From CAKVOD01 sp964489405 (GTDB lineage: Bacteria > Bacillota > Clostridia > Christensenellales > UBA1242), in NCBI GenBank assembly GCA_964489405.1, contig CAZAYL010000014.1, forward strand, positions 1 through 26,715: a DNA stretch of 26,715 bases, in the 5' to 3' direction. A program made the translations under genes and the position numbers. The notes beneath the pieces are model-generated. The model was not told the DNA's origin. It saw only the letters and a program-made list of their open reading frames with translations, and searched no databases. Positions 15,087 to 21,637 of the stretch are shown piece by piece (the stretch's first letter is position 1; every line of letters begins with the position of its first letter).

Positions 15087-15115
15087 ATTATAATGCTTTT
15101 CAACATTCTTGTCAA
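15087..15115 (-). promoter_or_regulatory. SigA promoter of ctsR-clpC
   Basis: On the minus strand TTGACA (15110-15115), 17-bp spacer, TATAAT (15087-15092): both hexamers match consensus exactly. Confidence 0.92.
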
Positions 15116-15234
15116 GTACTTTTAAATAAATTTTTGACTTTTTAAAAATTTTTTGCAAATTAATATATAAACTTGTTATATTATTAAATATTCCCATTTT
15201 TTTGACAAAAATGAAAAAATATATATAAAAACGA

Positions 15235-15263
15235 TTGACAAAATCGTTTTTTTTTGTTATTAT
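15235..15263 (+). promoter_or_regulatory. promoter of tRNA-Tyr
   Basis: TTGACA (15235-15240), 17-bp spacer, TATTAT (15258-15263), with a start near 15270, 8 nt before the tRNA. A second possible promoter lies just upstream: TTGACA (15202-15207), 16 bp, TATAAA (15224-15229). Confidence 0.8.
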
Positions 15264-15277
15264 AACAGGGTACAAAT

Positions 15278-15362
15278 GGATAGGTTCCCGAGTGGCTAAA
15301 GGGGGCAGACTGTAAATCTGCTGTCTATGACTACGATGGTTCGAATCCATCCCTATCCACCA
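15278..15362 (+). tRNA. tRNA-Tyr (anticodon GTA)
   Basis: An 85-nt class II tRNA with a long variable arm and encoded CCA (15360-15362). The acceptor GGATAGG pairs with CCTATCC, the anticodon loop is CTGTAAA, and the T-loop is TTCGAAT. Confidence 0.96.
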
Positions 15363-15373
15363 ATCATCATAGG

Positions 15374-15401
15374 AAAGCACTTGCATTTGCAAGTGCTTTT
15401 T
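15374..15401 (+). terminator. intrinsic terminator of tRNA-Tyr
   Basis: AAAGCACTTGCA (15374-15385) pairs with TGCAAGTGCTTT (15388-15399) and continues into T. It sits 11 nt after the tRNA CCA end. From 15402 to 15533 I see nothing I can name. Confidence 0.85.
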
Positions 15402-15533
15402 GTTAAAGTTTGTTAATAATTTTATTTCTTAACCCCAACTTTTATTATACAACCACCCCAATACATTCTTTTTATATTTATGTTAAAATATAAGTTAAAT
15501 AATAGATGTTAGTTGAGATAGGTAAAAAAATAT

Positions 15534-15565
15534 AAAAAAAAGATTGTAGAAATTTTCTACAATCT
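15534..15565 (-). terminator. intrinsic terminator of the rplU-prp-rpmA operon
   Basis: On the minus strand AGATTGTAGAA (15565-15555) pairs with TTCTACAATCT (15551-15541) and is followed by seven or more T. It lies 21 nt after the rpmA stop. Confidence 0.85.
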
Positions 15566-15586
15566 CATATATTTACTACTTCTATA

Positions 15587-15862
15587 TTAGTTAGCGTAGA
15601 CAGACACCTGAATTTTGTCTTTAGTCTTATGTTCAAATCTAACAACTCCATCAATCAGTGAAAAAATTGTGTAATCTTTTCCTAACCCAACATTTTTACC
15701 AACTGCGTATTTTGTCCCACGTTGACGAACAATGATATTTCCAGCAAGCACTTGTTGTCCATCTGATTTTTTAAGACCAAGACGTTTTGATTCGCTGTCC
15801 CTACCATTCTTTGAACTACTTCCACCTTTTTTAGATGCAAATAATTGTAAACAAATAAACAT
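15587..15862 (-). CDS. rpmA: 50S ribosomal protein L27
   Basis: A 91-residue L27. The core GGSSSKNGRDSESKRLGLKK and the RGTKYAVGKNVGLGKDYTIF region match the family. The N-terminus MFICLQLF precedes ASKKGG, as in Firmicutes L27, which is made with an extension cleaved after the Phe (here between F8 and A9) by the protease Prp. Cleavage exposes the residues that reach the peptidyl-transferase centre. The gene starts 1 nt after the prp stop; the Shine-Dalgarno AAGGAG lies inside the prp end. Confidence 0.96.
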   Translation of the reverse strand: MFICLQLFASKKGGSSSKNGRDSESKRLGLKKSDGQQVLAGNIIVRQRGTKYAVGKNVGLGKDYTIFSLIDGVVRFEHKTKDKIQVSVYAN

Positions 15863-15863
15863 C

Positions 15864-16181
15864 TTATATCTCCTTTATTTCTATATTTTTTGGATATCCA
15901 CTTTCAATATCTCTCAAACCAATGACAACCGTTTGCAAAATAACTTGCAACCTGTCATCCACAATATCAGTTGGGACTTCTAAAACTAATTTTCCATCAC
16001 AACATTCTTCCAAAATTTCAATACCAATAAGCTCGCGCACTGCAAGCGCACCAGTCATTAATAATGTCGAAATGCCGGCGCAAACAATGTCATTGCCGTA
16101 CTCAGCATAACCTGCGTGCCCTTTAACTGTGATTTTTTTAATTAATTTTCCTTGTCCTAACCGAACTTCAACTCTCGTCAT
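15864..16181 (-). CDS. prp: ribosomal-processing cysteine protease Prp
   Basis: A 105-residue Prp (YsxB) protease. The catalytic pair is visible as His22 in VKGHAGYAEYGND and Cys34 in DIVCAGISTLL. It removes the N-terminal extension of L27, its neighbour, which carries the expected F-ASKKGG site. The order rplU-prp-rpmA is the standard Firmicutes arrangement. Only 2 nt separate it from the rplU stop, so translation is probably coupled. Confidence 0.94.
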   Translation of the reverse strand: MTRVEVRLGQGKLIKKITVKGHAGYAEYGNDIVCAGISTLLMTGALAVRELIGIEILEECCDGKLVLEVPTDIVDDRLQVILQTVVIGLRDIESGYPKNIEIKEI

Positions 16182-16183
16182 AA

Positions 16184-16492
16184 TTATTTTGTAATCGATA
16201 AAATTTTAACTCTAGTAAATGGTTGACGATGTCCCATTTTACGTCTTTCGTTCTTCTTTGGCTTGTAAGTGAATATTGTAAGTTTCTCGCCCTTGCCGTG
16301 AGCCATTACTTCCGCCTCAACAACTACGTCCTTGACAATTGGTGTGCCAACTATAGACTTTTTGCCATCATTAAATAGCAATACATCAAACTTAATTTTT
16401 TCGCCAACTTGAGCATTTAAAAGCTCAACATCATAATAACGGTTTTCTTCAACTTTAAGTTGTTTTCCACCCGTTTTGACTATTGCGTACAT
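16184..16492 (-). CDS. rplU: 50S ribosomal protein L21
   Basis: A 102-residue L21 beginning MYAIVKTGGKQLKVEENRYY. It carries the family signature FTYKPKKNERRKMGHRQPFT near the C-terminus (given here in two overlapping parts, TYKPKKNERRK and GHRQPFTRVKI). It is first of the operon, with a strong GGAGG upstream. A 76-nt leader precedes it. Confidence 0.97.
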   Translation of the reverse strand: MYAIVKTGGKQLKVEENRYYDVELLNAQVGEKIKFDVLLFNDGKKSIVGTPIVKDVVVEAEVMAHGKGEKLTIFTYKPKKNERRKMGHRQPFTRVKILSITK

Positions 16493-16568
16493 TCTAGTTC
16501 CCTCCTATTAAAATAAGACTCGCTGAATAAGGCGACTTGCGTTCTTAATGCCCATATCATGCGGTACT
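16493..16568 (-). promoter_or_regulatory. leader region of rplU (candidate L21 leader)
   Basis: The 5' untranslated region between the inferred start (about 16568) and the L21 ATG is 76 nt. It contains short complementary segments around GCGACTTGCG and CTCGCTGAATAAG (plus-strand reading). Firmicutes L21 mRNAs commonly carry a structured leader for autoregulation. Position and length agree, but I could not verify a fold. Confidence 0.5.
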
Positions 16569-16574
16569 TGTGAT

Positions 16575-16603
16575 ATTATATAAAATTTTTTTGCTATTGT
16601 CAA
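16575..16603 (-). promoter_or_regulatory. SigA promoter of rplU-prp-rpmA
   Basis: On the minus strand TTGACA (16598-16603), 17-bp spacer, TATAAT (16575-16580): both hexamers are exact consensus. Confidence 0.92.
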
Positions 16604-16663
16604 GTGTTTTTGCAACTTTTCAATAAACAAGCGCCCAAAATTGTGTGCTATTTTATTAATTCA

Positions 16664-16704
16664 AATGCAATTTTATTGACAATTTGCATTATTTATGTTT
16701 TAAT
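16664..16704 (+). promoter_or_regulatory. orphan rightward promoter with an inverted repeat around its -35
   Basis: TTGACA (16676-16681), 17 bp, TTTAAT (16699-16704) on the plus strand. AATGCAA (16664-16670) and TTGCATT (16684-16690) form a 7-bp inverted repeat enclosing the -35. No established gene lies downstream on this strand. The only frames are a 43-codon one (16717-16848, MKYIYEKRAN...) that runs antisense into the end of the YkvI-like gene, and a 16-codon one within the same stretch. Nothing else is visible in 16604-16822. Confidence 0.45.
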
Positions 16705-16822
16705 ATGCATATAAAAATGAAATACATATATGAAAAAAGAGCAAATATCCTTATTTTTTATACTAGAAATGATTATTTAATTGTTAATAACTTCTATAAT
16801 AAGTATTTAATAAGATATTTCT

Positions 16823-17965
16823 TTAATCAATTATTTGTTTATACTTAATTTGCATATACAACTTTTTACCCATTTTCCCTCTCTCACTATGTATTTTTTG
16901 AATATCGGTTTTGTTAGTTTTTATGAATAAATATATTGCACAAGAAACAAATATTATGTCTAGCAACCCAGTTAAGGGGTAAAAAATGTCAATGATAATA
17001 CTAAACCCAACTCTACTAAGCAGAAAAGATATAACACAGACGATAGTTGTGGAATACAAAAAATTGTTTATGTAACTATTTAACCACCAAGATATTGTTA
17101 ACATTGTTGCAATTGAAGTAGTAAAAATAGCAAACCATAAAATCACAACAGACATTATAACAAATACGTCCGATATCCCAAATGCTAAATACACAAAAGG
17201 CATATCATATTGTGCTGATTCAGGATTGGTAATAATTGACAAACTTGCAAAAAATGTTAGTATTAATAAAACACCCCCAGTTATTTTAGTGGCTCGCAAA
17301 TCCACTGCCGTTAATGTTTGTGTACCCGTTTTCATTAAAACAAACCCTGTTAAAAACATATTACTGCAGACAAAAATTAAACAACAAATAAATGAATACA
17401 CTACCGTATCGACATCCACCATATTCAAGAGTGTAACTATATTTAATTGTTCTTTAAAAAATGATGAAATGAAAATCGCGCCCATAAATGCAATCAATAA
17501 TGGCAAAAGTATTCCATTCAACTTTGATATCTTGCTGATACCACCAAGCACAGTAGTAACACAAAAAATTGCACTAATAATTGATATGATTGGATATTTG
17601 GAATTTGGGAAAACGATATGTTGCAAACTATCAAAACCTGCAAACATTGCACTCAATACAATGATATATGAAAAAATAACCACTATTTCAATTAGTGGAG
17701 AAAATTTACCAAAAATCAATTTAAAAAAATCACTAAGGCTTTGAACTTTACAACGTTTTCCAAGTTGCAAAAAAACATAACCCAGAACATAAAACAACAA
17801 CCCTGCTAAAATTGTCATCAATAACCCACATATGCCGAAACGCGCAAAGTATACATAAATTTCTCTACCTGACGCAAAACCCGCACCTACTATTGTCCCA
17901 AAAAAAACTAGAAAAACGCTTAATGTTGATGCTGTTTGAGATGTTTTTTTATTTTTAATTTTCAT
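16823..17965 (-). CDS. YkvI-like (COG3949) polytopic membrane protein, APC-superfamily transporter-like
   Basis: A 380-residue integral membrane protein with about ten hydrophobic segments. The first one holds FFGTIVGAGFASGREIY, with the helix-breaking GAGFASG typical of YkvI-type proteins of the APC/LeuT-fold superfamily. The substrate is unknown. The C-terminal 30 residues are basic and cytoplasmic. ATG 17965 is the only Met before the first segment. It has no Shine-Dalgarno sequence, and a perfect TATAAT ends 5 nt upstream. It is divergent from tmcAL with only 46 bp between the two start codons. Confidence 0.8.
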   Translation of the reverse strand: MKIKNKKTSQTASTLSVFLVFFGTIVGAGFASGREIYVYFARFGICGLLMTILAGLLFYVLGYVFLQLGKRCKVQSLSDFFKLIFGKFSPLIEIVVIFSYIIVLSAMFAGFDSLQHIVFPNSKYPIISIISAIFCVTTVLGGISKISKLNGILLPLLIAFMGAIFISSFFKEQLNIVTLLNMVDVDTVVYSFICCLIFVCSNMFLTGFVLMKTGTQTLTAVDLRATKITGGVLLILTFFASLSIITNPESAQYDMPFVYLAFGISDVFVIMSVVILWFAIFTTSIATMLTISWWLNSYINNFLYSTTIVCVISFLLSRVGFSIIIDIFYPLTGLLDIIFVSCAIYLFIKTNKTDIQKIHSERGKMGKKLYMQIKYKQIID

Positions 17966-17970
17966 ATAAA

Positions 17971-17976
17971 ATTATA
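17971..17976 (-). promoter_or_regulatory. -10 element of the YkvI-like gene (leaderless geometry)
   Basis: On the minus strand TATAAT (17971-17976) ends 5 nt before the ATG (17965-17963). The -35 region 17 bp upstream is poor. With no Shine-Dalgarno sequence, the mRNA is predicted to start at or next to the ATG. Confidence 0.6.
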
Positions 17977-18005
17977 TTGCAAAAACATTTTTTTTATGAT
18001 ATGAT
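17977..18005 (+). promoter_or_regulatory. promoter of tmcAL (leaderless geometry)
   Basis: TTGCAA (17977-17982), 17-bp spacer, TATGAT (18000-18005). The -10 ends 6 nt before ATG 18012, and there is no Shine-Dalgarno sequence in the gap. It directly abuts the oppositely oriented -10 of the YkvI-like gene. Confidence 0.7.
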
Positions 18006-18011
18006 AACATT

Positions 18012-19121
18012 ATGAAAATTTCAGGAATTATATGTGAACTAAATCCACCACACAATGGACACCAATATTTAGTTGAGGAAACAAAAAAAAGGACAAATTG
18101 CGACTTTGTAATTGCAATTATGAGCGGAGATTTTGTTCAGCGCGGAACTCCCGCAATGTATGACTACCAAACACGCGCATTTATGGCATTAAATATCGGT
18201 TTTGACGCTGTAATTTATATGCCAACAGTTTATTCGCTTAGCCCAGCAAATGATTTTGCAAAATTTAGCGTTCAAATCGCAAATTCATTAAATTTAGATT
18301 ATTTATCTTTTGGAATTTCAAAAAGTGAAGAAGAAATAGGTATTTTGTATTCTATTCTATTATGTGAAAACAACGATTTTAAAAAAATTTTATCAGCCAA
18401 TCTCAAAAAAGGAATTTCCTATGCTACGGCATTTACGCAAGCGCTTGAAAATATAACAAACATCCACCATATATCGGGCGACGACATTCTTGCTCTACAA
18501 TATATGTTGCATATAAATTCAAAAATTACTACACTCCCTATTGCTCGACACCCAAAATATTCGGCAACAAAACTACGTCAACACATTCTATCAAAAGATT
18601 ATACCCCAATAAAAACCTTTGTCAATGAATCTAATTACAAAATAATCTCCGACATTTCTCCGCTAAACTATACTTATTATCAAACATTCCTTTATCATAA
18701 TTTAGTTACAGAAAAAATTGAAAATTTTCAAAAAGTTAAATCAATAAAAGAAGGGCTTGAAAATAGAATCATTCACGCATTGAATACAACAACAAATTAT
18801 TATGATTTTAATGAAAAAGTAAAAAATAAACGATATACTCAATCGTTTTTAAATCGATTATACTCAAACATTTTACTTGGAATTAATAATGATATTCCTA
18901 TACAACTTCCATATATAAAAATAATTTCAGCAAAAAATAATGGCATTTTAAATTACTTAAAAAGTAATTTGCCAATTGTAACGACATTAAAAAATAAAAC
19001 TATCCTTAATGAATACTCTATATACTCAATTGACACAATAGCCAGTAGAATTTATAATATAATTACAAATAATGTACGTCCACCTTTTCCGTTCCACAAA
19101 ATCACTATACACAATATATAG
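18012..19121 (+). CDS. tmcAL: tRNA(Met) cytidine acetate ligase TmcAL (YlbM family)
   Basis: A 369-residue nucleotidyltransferase-like protein. The N-terminal GIICELNPPHNGHQYL (5-20) carries the HxGH-type ATP motif H14-N-G-H17, followed by IMSGDFVQRGTPA (37-49) and the SPANDFAKF region, all typical of YlbM/TmcAL. In Bacillus it makes N4-acetylcytidine at the elongator tRNA-Met anticodon wobble base from acetate and ATP. Because the ATP motif starts at residue 5, the ATG at 18012 must be the true start although it has no ribosome-binding site. It is about 45 residues shorter at the C-terminus than the Bacillus protein. Its TAG lies inside palindromic element copy B. Confidence 0.9.
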   Translation: MKISGIICELNPPHNGHQYLVEETKKRTNCDFVIAIMSGDFVQRGTPAMYDYQTRAFMALNIGFDAVIYMPTVYSLSPANDFAKFSVQIANSLNLDYLSFGISKSEEEIGILYSILLCENNDFKKILSANLKKGISYATAFTQALENITNIHHISGDDILALQYMLHINSKITTLPIARHPKYSATKLRQHILSKDYTPIKTFVNESNYKIISDISPLNYTYYQTFLYHNLVTEKIENFQKVKSIKEGLENRIIHALNTTTNYYDFNEKVKNKRYTQSFLNRLYSNILLGINNDIPIQLPYIKIISAKNNGILNYLKSNLPIVTTLKNKTILNEYSIYSIDTIASRIYNIITNNVRPPFPFHKITIHNI

Positions 19122-19153
19122 CGTATTATACAAATGGAATACTCCATATCTTG
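19112..19153 (+). repeat. 42-bp palindromic element, copy B (imperfect arms)
   Basis: It aligns gap-free with copy A at 7341-7382: both arms are conserved (CAA.ATATAGCGTATTAT and AATAC.C.ATATCTTG) and the central 8 bp diverge. Its arms pair with three mismatches. The TAG stop of tmcAL falls at element positions 8-10, exactly as in copy A. Confidence 0.8.
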
Positions 19154-19186
19154 TAATAAAAATTTATAAAATGAAATTAAATAACT

Positions 19187-19230
19187 AAAAAGTGGAATAT
19201 TTTTCTTTGCAAATTAGTATTCCACTTTTT
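19187..19230. terminator. bidirectional terminator between tmcAL and the lipoprotein gene
   Basis: AAAAAGTGGAATA (19187-19199) and TATTCCACTTTTT (19218-19230) are perfect 13-bp complements around an 18-nt loop. The A-rich and T-rich outer ends suit termination on both strands. The lipoprotein stop is 2 nt away. Confidence 0.75.
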
Positions 19231-19232
19231 GA

Positions 19233-19910
19233 TTATCTTTTTGCAATCACTTCCCCACTTTGAGGATCTATTATCACTCCACTTGTTTTGCCATCTGTTC
19301 TAACGATTGATACATACCAGTAGTAATCATCAAAATTAGAATTTAAATCAGTAATGATTTTAACATAAACTTCCCCATTAATTTTATTTTTAGATATATA
19401 TGATTTTACATCATCGCCCATACTTTCAAGCGCTATGTCAAGTGCCGTACGCCAAGTAATTTCCATATCTTTTGTTTTGGGACTTAATTCACAAGTTTGC
19501 TCGTCGATATTTGTAATAACTTTCAATTTGATTTGTGCGTCATCAGCAACAACTTTTTGGATGTCTACCATTAAGCTACTTTCGTAATTATTATACTCAA
19601 GATTCCCCTTATATACATTTTCCCCAATACTCAATTCGTACTGTGCAACATTAGGCATATCTTTGGATTTATATTTAACTGTCAACATCCCAAATTCAAC
19701 TTGCTTTTCACAAATTCCATTGACAACATATGGGGACTCTCTTTTCCCGCTCATAAATGTTGCCACATAAATATTATTTTCACCTGAAAAAATATTATAA
19801 CGAACCTCCGCTATATTTTGCAAAATTAATTCAGATTGAGTTGTGCCACAGCCACAAAATGCAAATGCCATTGCTATGACTGCAATACTAGCAAGAATTA
19901 TTTTTTTCAT
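19233..19910 (-). CDS. probable lipoprotein with a C-terminal PepSY-like segment
   Basis: A 225-residue protein. It has a hydrophobic signal (about 2-18) ending in FCGC, a loose lipobox with Cys21 the likely lipidated residue. An extracytoplasmic beta-rich part (about 30-145) follows. The C-terminal 80 residues (TWRTALDIALESMGDD ... YYWYVSIVRTDGK ... IDPQSGEVIAKR) resemble a PepSY domain, a fold thought to modulate peptidases or sense envelope state. The Shine-Dalgarno GGAGG is well placed but lies in the arm of an inverted repeat (19913-19946). The function is unknown. Confidence 0.6.
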   Translation of the reverse strand: MKKIILASIAVIAMAFAFCGCGTTQSELILQNIAEVRYNIFSGENNIYVATFMSGKRESPYVVNGICEKQVEFGMLTVKYKSKDMPNVAQYELSIGENVYKGNLEYNNYESSLMVDIQKVVADDAQIKLKVITNIDEQTCELSPKTKDMEITWRTALDIALESMGDDVKSYISKNKINGEVYVKIITDLNSNFDDYYWYVSIVRTDGKTSGVIIDPQSGEVIAKR

Positions 19911-19912
19911 TA

Positions 19913-19946
19913 TTTGCCTCCATCTATTTTATTATATTGAGGCAAA
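19913..19946 (-). promoter_or_regulatory. inverted repeat overlapping the lipoprotein Shine-Dalgarno sequence and its -10
   Basis: TTTGCCTC (19913-19920) and GAGGCAAA (19939-19946) are perfect complements around 18 bp. On the coding (minus) strand one arm contains the GGAGG ribosome site. The loop contains a TATAAT (19931-19936). It could be an operator spanning the promoter or, if transcription starts upstream, a hairpin hiding the ribosome site. Confidence 0.45.
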
Positions 19947-19991
19947 AACATTTTTAAAACCCATTCGACAATATTTCTAATTTTTATTATA

Positions 19992-20429
19992 TCACGGCAT
20001 TTGAGTATCTATTAAATCAATTCTTCTTTGATGTCTCCCACCTTCAAAATGAGTATTCAAAAAATATTTAATTATTTTTTTGTAATTTAAGCAAGTCATC
20101 CTATCTCTTCCGCCCAATACCAAAACATTAGCATCATTATGCAATCTCGAAAAATATGCATTTCTAGCAGTTCGACAAAGTGCCCCTCGTATTTTTTTAA
20201 ACCTATTAACAGCAATACTCATTCCAATTCCTGTTCCACAAATTAAAATGCCAATTCCATTCTCAGCCTTTAAAACATTTTCAGCAAGTAATTTTGCATA
20301 AAAAGGATAATCAACTGACACAGTTGAATTCGTCCCCAAATCAATAAATTCTAAATTAAGTTTCGACAAATATTTTTTTACTTTTTCTTTTAAATTAACC
20401 CCTGCGTGGTCCGATGCAATAAATATCAT
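19992..20429 (-). CDS. rpiB: ribose-5-phosphate isomerase B
   Basis: A 145-residue RpiB/LacAB-family sugar-phosphate isomerase that interconverts ribulose 5-phosphate and ribose 5-phosphate in the pentose phosphate pathway. Motifs are IASDHAGVNLK (4-14), the active-site ICGTGIGMS with Cys64 (63-71), and the C-terminal FEGGRHQRRID. The Shine-Dalgarno AAGGAG is followed by the ATG. It lies between an unrecognised gene (105 bp upstream) and the lipoprotein gene (81 bp downstream), all leftward; functional linkage is not evident. Confidence 0.94.
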   Translation of the reverse strand: MIFIASDHAGVNLKEKVKKYLSKLNLEFIDLGTNSTVSVDYPFYAKLLAENVLKAENGIGILICGTGIGMSIAVNRFKKIRGALCRTARNAYFSRLHNDANVLVLGGRDRMTCLNYKKIIKYFLNTHFEGGRHQRRIDLIDTQMP

Positions 20430-20534
20430 ATAATTTACTCCTTGATTAATTATTTTGAATGATTGCAGAATTTAAACAACACTAAATTATTTTAAATTAA
20501 ACTTCTTTTAAAATTCAATATTTAAATTTAATCA

Positions 20535-21398
20535 TTAAAGTTCTCTTTTTTCGTCAGTCTTTATTGGGCATTTACGAATGTAATACTTTGAATCTTCTTT
20601 GCTTCCAAATCGTGCCGTCGTGTGACACATAATTTCAAAATCACCTTTATTTAAATTATCGTAATCAAAAACCTCGGAAAATAGTTCTTTTTTTATTTTG
20701 TTATCTACCATTACAAACAAATTGCGTTTGGTTGTTCGATTACTTTGTTTACCTGAAGAAAAATCTACAGCATCATCAAACTGTATGCTTTTCTGTTCAA
20801 CATATCCGCAGTTATTATAAACAACATTTTCAAATTTTACATCGCCACCATAAATCAAATTTTGTAAACAAAAATAGTTATCCTCTTCATTAACAGCGTA
20901 GCACCATTGCTTCAAATAATTCGAAACATCTATAGATGCAACATCGTCCCCACTTTCTTTTTTTACATTAATACTACCTATATTTTTGCCATATTCTTCA
21001 ACGATAACTTCGGCTTTGACCCCATAAGTTACATCCGATATCGAATGTTTGGAAAATGCTGGCCTATATTCATATTTTTCTGTAATCGTTTTCTTGATAA
21101 ATTGTGTAAATGTCGAAAGTCTTTTTTCGATAATATTTGGCGAATCTTTATAATATATTTTCATTAACAAGTAATTTGCAACAGCATCATATTCTAAATA
21201 ATAATCAAAGCTCTTTGTTTCCGACTGATATACCAATTCTTCATCTTTACCAATTTCTCTTTGAATATCTCGATAAAATTTACTCAAAATATTACTATCA
21301 AATTCATTGAAAAATTTTTCTATTCTTTTTTTTGCATTATTGTTCTTGTAAAAATTAGGAAAAACATTACCCATAATTTCACTTTTTTTGTTGCTCAT
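20535..21398 (-). CDS. hypothetical soluble protein, unrecognised
   Basis: A 287-residue protein that I cannot assign to any family. It has no signal peptide or membrane segment and is rich in Lys, Asp, Glu, Tyr and Asn. The N-terminal third (to about 115) looks helical (AKKRIEKFFNEF, IIEKRLSTFTQFIKKTITEK). The middle and end look mixed alpha/beta, with four cysteines and the C-terminal MCHTTARFGSKEDSKYYIRKCP. The start has a good AGAGGAAAT site and a promoter (21418-21445). Codon use resembles its neighbours, giving no sign of recent transfer. Confidence 0.75.
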   Translation of the reverse strand: MSNKKSEIMGNVFPNFYKNNNAKKRIEKFFNEFDSNILSKFYRDIQREIGKDEELVYQSETKSFDYYLEYDAVANYLLMKIYYKDSPNIIEKRLSTFTQFIKKTITEKYEYRPAFSKHSISDVTYGVKAEVIVEEYGKNIGSINVKKESGDDVASIDVSNYLKQWCYAVNEEDNYFCLQNLIYGGDVKFENVVYNNCGYVEQKSIQFDDAVDFSSGKQSNRTTKRNLFVMVDNKIKKELFSEVFDYDNLNKGDFEIMCHTTARFGSKEDSKYYIRKCPIKTDEKREL

Positions 21399-21417
21399 AT
21401 TTCCTCTCTTATGGAAT

Positions 21418-21445
21418 ATTATACCATACTTTGCAAAAAAAGCAA
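21418..21445 (-). promoter_or_regulatory. promoter of the unrecognised 287-residue protein gene
   Basis: On the minus strand TTGCTT (21440-21445), 16-bp spacer, TATAAT (21418-21423), followed by the Shine-Dalgarno AGAGGA. The rest of the gap to murC (to about 21600) shows nothing I can name. Confidence 0.65.
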
Positions 21446-21625
21446 TATAAATAACATAATTTTCATATCAGCAACTTTTAATTACTACTGCTATTTCATC
21501 AAATATAAAAAATTCTAACATCTTTTGTAATTTCTTATATTATAAAATAAATAATATTTCTATCATATTTTTACTCAAATTATGAAAATTAAAATATTCG
21601 CAATAGCATTTCATTTTAAAACTCA

Positions 21626-21631
21626 TATAAT
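21626..21631 (+). promoter_or_regulatory. -10 element of murC (leaderless geometry)
   Basis: TATAAT (21626-21631) ends 6 nt before ATG 21638; the -35 candidate (TAGCAT, 16 bp upstream) is weak. There is no Shine-Dalgarno sequence. The mRNA is predicted to begin at or beside the start codon. Confidence 0.6.
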
Positions 21632-21637
21632 ATTGCT

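Noticed and set aside
15084..15392. 102-codon leftward open frame across tRNA-Tyr
   Set aside because: It runs antisense through a perfect tRNA gene, through both its promoter and that of ctsR, and its protein has no family features.
17226..17744. 172-codon rightward frame inside the YkvI-like gene
   Set aside because: Antisense shadow without a ribosome site; the opposite strand has a coherent ten-segment membrane protein.
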